Part shown: piece after piece, positions 8,020 to 15,607 of the stretch
Layout of the letters: each line of letters starts with the position of its first letter
Position numbering within the stretch: the first letter of the stretch is position 1
Made by a program: the position numbers and the translations under genes
Source of the DNA: Conyzicola nivalis
GTDB taxonomy: Bacteria; Actinomycetota; Actinomycetes; Actinomycetales; Microbacteriaceae
Reading direction: 5' to 3'
Assembly: GCF_014639655.1 (NCBI RefSeq)
Contig: NZ_BMGB01000001.1
Coordinates: forward strand, 1,566,882 to 1,630,881
DNA length: 64,000 bases
The notes under the pieces: generated by a model
The model's database searches: none
What the model saw: only the letters and a program-made list of their open reading frames with translations
What the model was told of the DNA's origin: nothing

Positions 8020-9066
8020 TCAGTTCACCATCCCGCGGATGGCTTCGTACAGCTCGAGACGTTCGCCGTCGTAGTAGCTGCCGAAGAACTCTTCCGCCTG
8101 CTCGATGAACGCCTCCTTGTCGACCTCGTCTTCCTCGACCACCGTGTACGAGGAGTCTGCGCGGTACTCGTCGAGGATCTTGTTCGTCTCCTCTTCGACG
8201 CACTCGCGGTTTTCCGCCCGGATGCCGTGGATGGTTTCGTCGAGCAGTTCGGCCTGCTCGTCGCTCAGCTTGTCGTAGGTGTTCTCGCCGACGACGAGCC
8301 AGTGGATGCCGACCTGGTGGTTGTTCAGCGAGGCGACCTTGAGGATCTCGTCGAAGCTCTGCGAGTGCGTCGCCACGATGGGGTTCTCCTGGCCGACGGC
8401 GATGCCCTGCTGCAGCGCCACGTAGATCTCCTCGTTCGCCACGGCGACGGGCTCGACGCCCATGGCCTCGGCGTTCGCCAGGAACTGCGGCGAGTCGGGG
8501 AACCGGATGGCGAGGCCCTCGAGGTCGTCGGGGCTTTCGATCGGTGTGTCCTTCGTCGTGAAGGTGCGGTTGCCGAAGAACCAGCCGTCGACGATGCGGG
8601 TTCCGGTCTCCTCGTTGAAGCTGGCGAAGAGGTCGGATGACTCGTTGTCGATCCAATCGAAGGTGTGGTCGACGTCGTTGAACACGTAGGCCGCGTCGAC
8701 GACGCCGATCGGCTCGTAGGTGGCGCTCAGCGCCGAGGCACCCTGCAGGTCGATGTCGATGTCGCCGGCCTGCACGGCCGCGAAACGCTCGGTGTCGGGC
8801 CCGAGCTGGCTGGCCGGGAAGAGGTCGACGGTGAAGCCGATGTCGGCCTCCTCGAGCCGCTCCTTCAGCAGCTCGACGCCGCAGTAGAAGTTGGGTGTGG
8901 TCTCGGGCTGGCTGGTGGCGACCGTCAGCGTGACGTCTTCGTTGCCACCTGAATCGCCTCCCCCGCCGTCGTCGGCGGGCGCGGCACATCCGGCGAGAAG
9001 GAGCGCTCCCGCCGTCAACACCGACGACGCGAACACGACCCGGGACTTGCTGTGAGCGTGGCTCAT
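8020..9066 (-). CDS. dctP: TRAP transporter substrate-binding lipoprotein (DctP family)
   Basis: Extracytoplasmic solute receptor of a tripartite ATP-independent periplasmic (TRAP) transporter. The 348-residue protein has a signal sequence with a lipobox (LLLAGC, Cys27), as expected for a Gram-positive receptor, then a Gly/Asp-rich linker and the DctP fold (LTVATSQPETTPNF, ASQLGPDTERFAAVQAGDID, WFFGNRTFTTK, QQGIAVGQENPI). The ATG at 9066 has an AAGGGAG Shine-Dalgarno. The ligand cannot be read directly; the surrounding quinate/shikimate genes suggest a hydroaromatic acid. Confidence 0.92.
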   Translation of the reverse strand: MSHAHSKSRVVFASSVLTAGALLLAGCAAPADDGGGGDSGGNEDVTLTVATSQPETTPNFYCGVELLKERLEEADIGFTVDLFPASQLGPDTERFAAVQAGDIDIDLQGASALSATYEPIGVVDAAYVFNDVDHTFDWIDNESSDLFASFNEETGTRIVDGWFFGNRTFTTKDTPIESPDDLEGLAIRFPDSPQFLANAEAMGVEPVAVANEEIYVALQQGIAVGQENPIVATHSQSFDEILKVASLNNHQVGIHWLVVGENTYDKLSDEQAELLDETIHGIRAENRECVEEETNKILDEYRADSSYTVVEEDEVDKEAFIEQAEEFFGSYYDGERLELYEAIRGMVN

Positions 9067-9146
9067 GTGAATCTCCCTTGTACTGTGCGGTTGCCGGAGC
9101 CACACGGCCCGGCACTGGACGGCCCGAACCGGGCCGAAGTATGGAG

Positions 9147-10421
9147 TTATAGCCCGAGCAGGTCGGGAACGATCGTGACGATCTGGGGGAAGACCGTGAG
9201 CAGGAGGAGCACGGCGACCAGCGGGATCAGGAACGGCAGCACCCCGCGGAAGACGACGCCCATCGGTTGCCGCGTGATCGACCCGACCACGAACAGCACC
9301 GCGCCGACGGGCGGGCTGAGCGATCCGATCATGAGGTTGAGGATCATCACGACACCCAGGTGTACCGGGTCGATGCCGAACTGCGCCGCGATCGGCATCA
9401 GCACCGGGACGAGCACGAGGATCACCGGCGGCGCCTCGAGGAACGTGCCGATGAGCAGCAGGATGACGTTCAGCACGAGAAGGAAGACGATGGGATTGTC
9501 GGTGAGCCCCGTGAGCCACTGACCGAGCACGCGGGAGACCTGCTCGCGGGCCAGCACCTGACCCATGAGGTTGGCCGCGCCCAGGATCAGCAGGATTCCT
9601 CCGGTGACGACCACGGTTTCCTTGGCCGACTGGATGAGCACTTTCAGCGAGAGCGTGCGGTAGATGGCACCGAGAACGATCATGTACGCGGCGGCGACCC
9701 CGGCACCCTCGGTGGGTGTGAAGATGCCGCCGATGATTCCGCCGAGAATGATGACCGGCGTGAACAGCGGGCCGATGACCCGGACCGTGGCGGCGCGGAA
9801 CACCTTTCCGTTGAAGGGACTGCCTTCCATGCCCTCGCGTTTGCGGGCCCAGATGAAGATGTACAGCGCGAGCCCGAACGTCATGAGCATCGCGGGCAGG
9901 ATCGAGCCGGCGAACAGCGCACCGGTCGAGATCGATGCCGTCGCGGCGAACAGGACGGCCGGGATGCTCGGCGGCATGATCGTGCTCAACAGCGAGCCCG
10001 ACGCGCTCAGCCCGGCGGCGAATCCGTAGGGATACCCCTGTCGGATCATCTGGGGAACCTGCACCTTGCTCAGTGCCGCCGCGTCCGCGAGGGCCGATCC
10101 GCTGATCCAGGAGAAGCCGACGCTCGTGCCCAGGTTCACGTAGGCGAGGTTGCCCCTCAGTCGCGGCAGGCTGGCGAGCGCGAAGTCGAAGAGCCTGGCG
10201 GCGATCCCGAGATGGTTCGCTATCGCCCCGACGAAGATGAATAGCGGCACCGCGAGCAACGGGAAGCTGTTGATGCCGTCGACGACCGACCGGATGGCCA
10301 GACCGGCGGAATTGCCGTTGGTGTAGAAGTACAGCATGCTCGACGCGATCATCGCGAAGGCGACGGGGACGCGCAGCAGGAGCAGCGCCGACATCACCAG
10401 GAGGTAGACGGTGAGGTCCAT
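9147..10421 (-). CDS. dctM: TRAP transporter large permease (DctM family)
   Basis: Sodium- or proton-driven large membrane subunit of the TRAP transporter. The 424-residue protein has about 12 hydrophobic segments and DctM signatures such as SFPLLAVPLFIFVGAI, GFSWISGSALADAAAL, STIMPPSIPAVLFA, FTPTEGAGVAAAY and NLMIGSLSPPVGAVLF. It follows dctQ with a one-base gap and precedes dctP, the order Q-M-P. Confidence 0.95.
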   Translation of the reverse strand: MDLTVYLLVMSALLLLRVPVAFAMIASSMLYFYTNGNSAGLAIRSVVDGINSFPLLAVPLFIFVGAIANHLGIAARLFDFALASLPRLRGNLAYVNLGTSVGFSWISGSALADAAALSKVQVPQMIRQGYPYGFAAGLSASGSLLSTIMPPSIPAVLFAATASISTGALFAGSILPAMLMTFGLALYIFIWARKREGMEGSPFNGKVFRAATVRVIGPLFTPVIILGGIIGGIFTPTEGAGVAAAYMIVLGAIYRTLSLKVLIQSAKETVVVTGGILLILGAANLMGQVLAREQVSRVLGQWLTGLTDNPIVFLLVLNVILLLIGTFLEAPPVILVLVPVLMPIAAQFGIDPVHLGVVMILNLMIGSLSPPVGAVLFVVGSITRQPMGVVFRGVLPFLIPLVAVLLLLTVFPQIVTIVPDLLGL

Positions 10422-10422
10422 G

Positions 10423-10995
10423 TCAGCCCTCCATTTCGGAGATGTCGAGCCGGGGTTCGGGGCGGTTCGCGGCGAAGATCTTCACGATCGAGTGCAGTAC
10501 GCCCGAGAGGAAACCGATCAGGGCGAAGATGTAGATCACGGCGAGCGGCATGTGCAGCACCGTCGTGACCCGTCGCCAGCCCTGTTCGATCATCAGCAGC
10601 GACTCCCACGCGAGAGCCGCGCACGTGGCGACCATAACGAGGGCGGCGAAAACGCGCAGGGCCACGAAAAGTTTTTTGCCCTGCAGGATCGAGTCGAACG
10701 CTTCGATGACGATGTGGCCGTTTTTTCCGATCAGGTACCCCGCGGTGATGAACGTGAGGGCGACCATCGACAGTCTCGCGACCTCGCCCGCGCCGACCCA
10801 CGCGATGGGCGGAATGTAGCGACCGATCACCTGGTACATCACGCCCGCGAAGATGAGCGCGAAGAATACGGTGCCTGCCCAGAGTTCGACCCGAGACAGC
10901 CAGCGGATCGGAGCGGGCAGGTGGTGGTCGGCTTCGGGCGGCGGCACGGCCGCGTTCGCCGGCGAGTCGGCACTGTTCGCCGGGTGGTCGCTCAC
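10423..10995 (-). CDS. dctQ: TRAP transporter small permease (DctQ family)
   Basis: Small four-helix membrane subunit that pairs with DctM. The helices are seen in WAGTVFFALIFAGVMYQVIGRY, LSMVALTFITAGYLIG, LFVALRVFAALVMVATC and MPLAVIYIFALIGFLSG, with the conserved Arg and acidic loop (IVIEAFD). The GTG at 10995 has no good Shine-Dalgarno but overlaps the TGA of a 22-codon upstream ORF (10992-11060) that has one, so coupled initiation here is likely. The frame stays open upstream to 11163, but that stretch is non-homologous and crosses the operator. Confidence 0.85.
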   Translation of the reverse strand: MSDHPANSADSPANAAVPPPEADHHLPAPIRWLSRVELWAGTVFFALIFAGVMYQVIGRYIPPIAWVGAGEVARLSMVALTFITAGYLIGKNGHIVIEAFDSILQGKKLFVALRVFAALVMVATCAALAWESLLMIEQGWRRVTTVLHMPLAVIYIFALIGFLSGVLHSIVKIFAANRPEPRLDISEMEG

Positions 10996-11060
10996 GAGCC
11001 ACACCGGACTCGTCGGATGCCGCCGAATGGGCGGGGCAACGATGCGACCTTTGACATCAT
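10992..11060 (-). CDS. short leader ORF ahead of the TRAP operon (22 codons)
   Basis: Begins ATGATG at 11060 behind a good Shine-Dalgarno (AGAGAGG, 11064-11070) and ends with a TGA that overlaps the dctQ GTG (GTGA). The peptide is basic at its end (GGIRRVRCGS). It may serve mainly to bring ribosomes to dctQ. Placing the first start at 11060 makes the operator-to-start distance 79 bases, as in the other promoters of the island. Confidence 0.4.
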   Translation of the reverse strand: MMSKVASLPRPFGGIRRVRCGS

Positions 11061-11139
11061 CAACCTCTCTGTCAATGTGCGGGCTCGTGCCGCTGACTGC
11101 GACTCTGGGCGGTCGGCAGCCCGCACACAAGCGACCGTC

Positions 11140-11153
11140 CCAGCGAATGGAAC
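11140..11153. promoter_or_regulatory. shared operator motif and promoter of the TRAP operon
   Basis: Minus strand reads GTTCCATTCGCTGG, then after four bases GTCGCTTGTG and 17 bases beyond TTGTGT the element CAGAGT. This matches the layout at 5695 and 7205. The motif lies 79 bases before the leader ORF. Confidence 0.55.
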
Positions 11154-11191
11154 GCACCGTCAATAGATGTGAGGATATATGTCAGATCAGA

Positions 11192-11563
11192 TCAGCCCCT
11201 GGTGGCTCGATCGTGGACGGTCACCGAGTAGCCGTCGAGATCCTGGAAAACGAAGGTCGTGCCGAACGGGCCGTCGAAGGGCTCCTGGACTACGACGGCT
11301 CCGGCGGCGACCACGGTCGCGTGCAGCGTCACCGTCTCGGGGTCGTGCAGCCAGAGAGCGACACCGAGTCCCGCCGGGCCCGCGTCGAGATCGACGCCTG
11401 GTGCTGCGTCACGAACCGCGAAGGTCGGCTGGGTGTCGAAAACGACCGCGTGCGGCGGCGAGAAGGGTGCGCGGGTGAGTCCGACGACGTTTTCGTAGAA
11501 GGCTGCCGCCTTCTCGAGGTCGCGCACTTGAAGGGCGATGAAATCTGGACCGGTGACGGCCAT
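11192..11563 (-). CDS. VOC (glyoxalase/bleomycin-resistance) family protein
   Basis: A 123-residue vicinal-oxygen-chelate domain protein: FIALQVRDLEKAAAFYENVVGL at the N terminus, two beta-alpha-beta-beta-beta modules and VFQDLDGYSVTVHD at the end. It is divergent from the MarR gene at 11620, and a TGTCAG-type operator lies between the two starts. The likely role is binding or conversion of a small hydrophobic or toxic compound sensed by the MarR protein; the substrate is unknown. Confidence 0.85.
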   Translation of the reverse strand: MAVTGPDFIALQVRDLEKAAAFYENVVGLTRAPFSPPHAVVFDTQPTFAVRDAAPGVDLDAGPAGLGVALWLHDPETVTLHATVVAAGAVVVQEPFDGPFGTTFVFQDLDGYSVTVHDRATRG

Positions 11564-11604
11564 GGTGGTTCTCCTCTATGTCAGTTTCCTTACATGCAAG
11601 AGTA

Positions 11605-11620
11605 TGTCAGGATACTGACA
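11605..11620. promoter_or_regulatory. MarR-type operator overlapping the marR start
   Basis: TGTCAG-GATA-CTGACA is a perfect 6-bp inverted repeat ending on the A of the marR ATG. A second TATGTCAG half-like copy lies at 11576-11583 near the VOC start. Typical arrangement for a MarR protein that represses itself and a divergent gene. Confidence 0.65.
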
Positions 11621-12039
11621 TGGGCAATACGCAAGTCGGATACGCGCTGAAGCAGGCGCAATCGCTTCTCCACCTCCGCATGGAAGAGGCGTTGCGGCCG
11701 CTCCAGCTCACCGTGTCCCAGTACTCCTGCCTGCACCACCTGCGCCGCGAACCCGGAATCTCGGCGGCGGCGCTCGCCCGGGGCACATTCGTCACCCGCC
11801 AATCCATGAACGCGATGTTGCAGCAGCTCATCGACCGCGGCCTGGTGGCACGGCCGCCCCGCGCCGAAAGCGGGCGCGCTCTCCCCACGCAGCTGACGCC
11901 CGCGGGATCCGATGCCCTGGACGCCGCGCAACACCTCGTCGACGGCGTCGAGCAGCGGATGCTCGGGCGCCTGTCGGCAACCGAGAGAGCCGCTCTGGCT
12001 CGCGGACTCGCCTCGTGCGTCGGTTCGCTCGAAGGCTGA
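11620..12039 (+). CDS. MarR-family transcriptional regulator
   Basis: A 139-residue winged-helix regulator (VSQYSCLHHLRREPGISAAALARGTFVTRQSMNAMLQQLIDRGLVARP is the HTH and wing). The start MGNTQVGYALK at 11620 was chosen because homology begins there and the ATG sits inside the operator with a TATGTC/GATACT -10-like element just before it, so the message is probably leaderless. It probably represses the divergent VOC gene. Confidence 0.88.
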   Translation: MGNTQVGYALKQAQSLLHLRMEEALRPLQLTVSQYSCLHHLRREPGISAAALARGTFVTRQSMNAMLQQLIDRGLVARPPRAESGRALPTQLTPAGSDALDAAQHLVDGVEQRMLGRLSATERAALARGLASCVGSLEG

Positions 12040-12082
12040 GCGACAGACCGCGTCTCGGCCGTGCCGCCGAGGCATAAAAAAT

Positions 12083-12116
12083 GCCCGGTTCCCCTGATAA
12101 ATCAGGGGAACCGGGC
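12083..12116 (-). terminator. intrinsic terminator of tRNA-Glu
   Basis: A perfect 16-bp stem (GCCCGGTTCCCCTGAT) with a 2-base centre, followed on the minus strand by a T-run (TTTTTT at 12075-12082). It lies just past the 3' end of tRNA-Glu and can also stop the convergent marR transcript. Confidence 0.9.
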
Positions 12117-12121
12117 TGTTG

Positions 12122-12194
12122 TGACCCCAACCGGATTCGAACCGGTGTTACCGCCGTGAGAGGGCAGCGTACTAGGCCGCTATACGATGGGGCC
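12122..12194 (-). tRNA. tRNA-Glu (CUC anticodon)
   Basis: A 73-nt cloverleaf on the minus strand: acceptor GGCCCCA pairing with TGGGGTC plus discriminator A, D-arm, anticodon loop CTCTCAC (anticodon CTC) and T-arm CCGGTTCGAATCCGG. CCA is not encoded. Confidence 0.97.
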
Positions 12195-12209
12195 GAAAGC
12201 AACTAGATG

Positions 12210-12238
12210 AGTATGCCATACGCGTCGAGCACTTCCAA
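12210..12238 (-). promoter_or_regulatory. promoter of tRNA-Glu
   Basis: Minus strand TTGGAA (12233-12238), 17-bp spacer and CATACT (12210-12215), with the tRNA 5' end 15 bases further on. Confidence 0.55.
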
Positions 12239-12252
12239 ACCGAGGCCCCGGT

Positions 12253-12277
12253 GGCCCTTCGACGGGCTCAGGGACCG
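12253..12277. repeat. short dispersed repeat (TTCGACAAGCTCAGG family)
   Basis: GGCCCTTCGACGGGCTCAGG followed by GACCG. The same family occurs at 20477, 20519, 49329 and 57792. On the minus strand its GGTCCCTGA supplies the last residues and stop codon of the epimerase-like gene at 12268. Confidence 0.8.
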
Positions 12278-13260
12278 GCATTCAGCAGCGCCGCCTCCTT
12301 CTCGGGCGGCAGGCCGACGACGGGGCGGTCGGGTCGTTGCGGTGCGACTCCCCCGATCCCGCGCAGCCAGCGCCCCGTGTCGCCGACCGTGTCGGCGAGC
12401 GGTCGCACCGTCAGTCCGGCGGCCAGCGCCGTGCTGACGTCGGCGCGGTGCATGCCGTCGGCGTCCGCCCCTGGCGGAATCCAGATCGGCAGCTCGAGCC
12501 ACGGCTCGATGCCCACGGCGGCGATCTGTTGCGGAGTGAACCAGCGCAGCCGGGCGTCGGATCCGGTCGCGGCGACGCACGCCTCGAGCACGTCGCTCAT
12601 CGTCGTGACGTCGGGCGGGCCGACGACGCTCACCGCTCCGGTCGCCGCGGTGTCCAGGCCAAACGCCGCGAGGTCTCGAGCGTCGATGTACTGCACGTGG
12701 GCCTCCGCCGGACCGGGCGCCACCACCTCGCCGCCGCGAGCGATGCGGGTGAGCCACCACGGCAGCCGGCCGATGTTCTCGCGCGGGCCGAGGATGAGCC
12801 CGGCCCGTAGCAGGAGGGACCGATCGCCGAAACCCGCGAGGGCGCCCAGTTCGCCGCCCCGTTTGGCGCGGGCGTAGTCGGAGTGGTCCAGATCGTCGGC
12901 CGAGGCCTCGACCACGGGCGCATCCTCGCGCGCGTAGGCGGCCGTCGGGTACGTGTGGACCGAACGGGATGACACGTAGACGTACTTGCCGGCGCGACGA
13001 GAGAGGAGAGCCGCGGCATCCGTCACCGCTTTCGGCGACCACGACCAGGTGTCCACGACGAGGTCCCACTCGCCGACGGCCAGGGCGTCGAGACCTCCGG
13101 GAGCCGTGCGGTCTCCCACGAGCGTGGTCACGTCGGCGCGCGGTTCACGGGTGCCGCGGTTGAATACCGTCACGTCGTGCCCGCGGGCGACGGCCTCGTC
13201 GACGAAGGCGTGCCCGACGAACTCGGTGCCGCCCAGGATCAGGACGCGTTTCGCTGTCAT
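12268..13260 (-). CDS. NAD-dependent epimerase/dehydratase-like (extended SDR) protein
   Basis: A 330-residue atypical extended short-chain dehydrogenase: the N-terminal nucleotide-binding motif is VLILGGTEFVGHAFVDEA and the protein continues as a Rossmann fold (VVDTWSW, KYVYVSSRSVHTYP, then a C-terminal substrate domain). The usual YxxxK is represented at best by DYARAKRGGE. Similar actinobacterial proteins are annotated as NAD-dependent epimerase or reductase without a proven substrate. The start MTAKRVLILGGT at 13260 is preferred over one seven codons upstream. The stop codon lies inside a dispersed repeat. Confidence 0.85.
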   Translation of the reverse strand: MTAKRVLILGGTEFVGHAFVDEAVARGHDVTVFNRGTREPRADVTTLVGDRTAPGGLDALAVGEWDLVVDTWSWSPKAVTDAAALLSRRAGKYVYVSSRSVHTYPTAAYAREDAPVVEASADDLDHSDYARAKRGGELGALAGFGDRSLLLRAGLILGPRENIGRLPWWLTRIARGGEVVAPGPAEAHVQYIDARDLAAFGLDTAATGAVSVVGPPDVTTMSDVLEACVAATGSDARLRWFTPQQIAAVGIEPWLELPIWIPPGADADGMHRADVSTALAAGLTVRPLADTVGDTGRWLRGIGGVAPQRPDRPVVGLPPEKEAALLNAGP

Positions 13261-13312
13261 CACCCCAGCGTCGCGCACCCGAGCCTGGTCGCCAAGCGAT
13301 TCTGCTCTCGGC

Positions 13313-13822
13313 CTACGACCAGCCCAGCGCGAATACGACGTCGTCGCCGAGTTCCGCCCCGGTGACCCGGTCGAGGTCGGGGCGGCGTTCGAGGCCCGCG
13401 CTCAACGCCGTGCGCTGCGAACCGACGTTGCCGGGTGTCGTGTAGGCGATGAGCGGATGCGCCGAATGCTCGTCGCGCCACAGTTCGACCGCGGCGCGCG
13501 CCACCTCGGTGGCGTAGCCCTTGCCCCACGCTCGCGGTGTGTAGCGGTAGAAGAGGTTGAGCACCGTGCGGTCGTTCCAGGTGGAGAAGCGGATGCCCGA
13601 GAAGCCCACGACGCCCTCGTCGTCGCGCACCGTCCAGTAACCGAAACCGTGCTCGTGCCAGTGCGTGAGCCAGTCGCCGAACTGCCGTTGGGCGTCGCTG
13701 CGGGCGATGAGTGGTCCGGCGGGGTTGAACGCGTTGGTGAGCGGGTCGGCGTGGATGCTCCACATCGCGTCGAAGTCGACCACGGACAGGCGGTCGATGG
13801 ACAGGCGTTCGGTGCGGGTCAC
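13313..13822 (-). CDS. GNAT-family N-acetyltransferase (RimJ/RimL-like)
   Basis: A 169-residue GCN5-related acetyltransferase. RTERLSIDRLSVVDFDAMW begins the fold, and RAWGKGYATEVARAAVELW is motif A, the acetyl-CoA pyrophosphate loop (family pattern RGKGYAxE). The GTG start at 13822 overlaps the stop of the hydrolase gene (GTGA), so it is the third gene of a coupled PhzF-hydrolase-GNAT operon. Substrate unknown. Confidence 0.88.
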   Translation of the reverse strand: MTRTERLSIDRLSVVDFDAMWSIHADPLTNAFNPAGPLIARSDAQRQFGDWLTHWHEHGFGYWTVRDDEGVVGFSGIRFSTWNDRTVLNLFYRYTPRAWGKGYATEVARAAVELWRDEHSAHPLIAYTTPGNVGSQRTALSAGLERRPDLDRVTGAELGDDVVFALGWS

Positions 13823-14712
13823 GCTCCGGCCGCCAGGTCGAGGATCGAGCGGGCGAACTCGCGCGGTTCCTGCTGCGGCACGTTGTGGCCGACGTTCGCG
13901 AGGCGCTCCTGCCCGTAGGGGCCGACGAATTGCGAGCGGTCGTCGTCGGCGTCGGCGCCGAGCACGCCGTCGGCTCCGGACTCGAGGACGATCGTCGGCA
14001 CGAGGATCGGCGGCGACTCGGCGAGCGCCGCCTCGATGGCGTCGTAGCGCGGGTCGCCCTCGACGAGACCGTAGCGGTGCCGGTAGGAGTGCACGACCAC
14101 GTCGACGAAGTCGGGGTTGTGCAGGCTGGGCGAGCTGGCGGCGAAGACCTCGGGACCGAAGTTCCAGGTGGGCGACCAGGTGCGCCAAAGCAGTTCGCAC
14201 AGCTCGTCGCGGTTGCGTTCGAGGCCGAGGCGGCCGCGCTCCCCGTGGAAGTAGTACTGGTACCAGTAGGTCGCCTCCCACGCGGGCGGCGCGGGCTCGC
14301 CGGCGGCAGCGAGGTTCTGCACGTTGTAGCCGCCGGCGCTGACGAGCCCCGTGACCCGCTCGGGCCATAGCGCCGCCACGATGCACGCGGCGCGTCCGCC
14401 CCAGTCGAATCCGCCGAGCACCGCGCTGTCGATGTCGAGGGCGTCGAGCAGGGCCAACAGGTCGGCGCCGAGCGCACCCTGCTGGCCGGACCGTTGTGTC
14501 GAATCGTCGAGGAACCGGGTCGGGCCGAAGCCGCGCAGGTAGGGCGCGATCACCCGGTGGCCGGCGCGCACCAGGCGTGGTGCGACCTCGTCGAACGCGC
14601 GAACGTCGTAGGGGAAGCCGTGCAGCAGCACGACCGGCGAGCCGTCGGCGGGCCCCCACTCCTCGTAGGCGATCTCGAGCACGTCGGTCGTCACCATCTT
14701 GATGTCGTTCAT
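13819..14712 (-). CDS. alpha/beta hydrolase, epoxide-hydrolase-like
   Basis: A 297-residue alpha/beta-hydrolase. The oxyanion region is VVLLHGFPYD, and the nucleophile elbow GGFDWGG carries Asp103 rather than Ser. That is the arrangement of epoxide hydrolases and haloalkane dehalogenases, which form an ester intermediate on Asp. The catalytic His is probably in LANVGHNVPQQEP near the C terminus. The ATG at 14712 overlaps the PhzF stop by four bases. Substrate unknown. Confidence 0.87.
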   Translation of the reverse strand: MNDIKMVTTDVLEIAYEEWGPADGSPVVLLHGFPYDVRAFDEVAPRLVRAGHRVIAPYLRGFGPTRFLDDSTQRSGQQGALGADLLALLDALDIDSAVLGGFDWGGRAACIVAALWPERVTGLVSAGGYNVQNLAAAGEPAPPAWEATYWYQYYFHGERGRLGLERNRDELCELLWRTWSPTWNFGPEVFAASSPSLHNPDFVDVVVHSYRHRYGLVEGDPRYDAIEAALAESPPILVPTIVLESGADGVLGADADDDRSQFVGPYGQERLANVGHNVPQQEPREFARSILDLAAGA

Positions 14713-15551
14713 GCGATCTCCACCGCCGTTCCGCTCACGACGATGCCGCCGGTCGGCGGGATGTCGACGGTCAGCAGGCTCGGTCGCCCGACGTGGGCGC
14801 CCTGGTTGATCAGCACGCGCTCGGGCGCGAGACCGAGCGCACGCAGGTAGCCGCCGACGGATGCCGCGGCGGAACCGGTCGCCGGATCCTCGGTGATCAC
14901 ACCGACCGGGAACAGGTTGCGCGCCTCGAACTCGTGGCTCGAAACGGCAAACAGGGTGGTGACGGTGCCGGCCCACCCCTGTTCGTCCATCAGCGCGCGC
15001 ATCGCCGCCGGGTCGAACGCGAAGCTGTCGAAGCGCGACCGGGAGGCGAAGACCAGCACCGGGTGCCGGTTGCCGGCGAACGAGACCCGCGGCGGGAAAC
15101 GCGGGTCGAGGTCGTCTCGGCCGATGTCGAGCAGACCGAGCAGGGTGTCGAGCACGCCGTCGTCGATGGCCGCGACCTCGGGTTCGACGCTCGTGAACGC
15201 CGCCGTGATCTCGTCTCCGTCGTGCGTGGTCTCGATCGAGATCGGGCCCACCGGGGTCTCGAAGGTGACGGTGCCGGCGCCGTCGCGCCGCGCGAGCGCA
15301 ACCGCGGTGGCGACGGTCGCGTGGCCGCAGAACGGCACCTCGGCGATGGGCGAGAAGTAGCGGACCCGGGCGTGCCTGGTGTTGCCGGCTATCGCGGGAT
15401 CGACGAGGAACGCGGTCTCGGCGAAGCCGACATCCGCGGCTATCTCCTGCATCCGAGTGTCGTCGAGGGAGCCGGCGTCGAGAACGATGCCGGCCGGGTT
15501 GCCGCCGTCGGGCGTCGAGGCGAACGCGGTGTATCGCAAAACGGAAGTCAT
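14709..15551 (-). CDS. PhzF-family isomerase/epimerase
   Basis: A 280-residue protein of the PhzF (diaminopimelate-epimerase-like) fold, with the conserved catalytic Glu45 in VGFAETAFL, the PFCGHATVATAVAL segment and EDPATGSAAASVGGYLRALG. No phenazine genes are nearby, so a phenazine role is not supported; most family members have unknown substrates. It is the first gene of a tightly coupled operon with a hydrolase and a GNAT acetyltransferase. Confidence 0.9.
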   Translation of the reverse strand: MTSVLRYTAFASTPDGGNPAGIVLDAGSLDDTRMQEIAADVGFAETAFLVDPAIAGNTRHARVRYFSPIAEVPFCGHATVATAVALARRDGAGTVTFETPVGPISIETTHDGDEITAAFTSVEPEVAAIDDGVLDTLLGLLDIGRDDLDPRFPPRVSFAGNRHPVLVFASRSRFDSFAFDPAAMRALMDEQGWAGTVTTLFAVSSHEFEARNLFPVGVITEDPATGSAAASVGGYLRALGLAPERVLINQGAHVGRPSLLTVDIPPTGGIVVSGTAVEIA

Positions 15552-15607
15552 TGCCCCATCGTCTCAGCTACCGACGACAGCGGGCATCGCCAATCGCCGA
15601 TGGGTGG

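Noticed and set aside
14709-15551. Phenazine biosynthesis locus
   Set aside because: Only a PhzF-fold gene is present; no other phenazine gene is nearby and the family is functionally broad.
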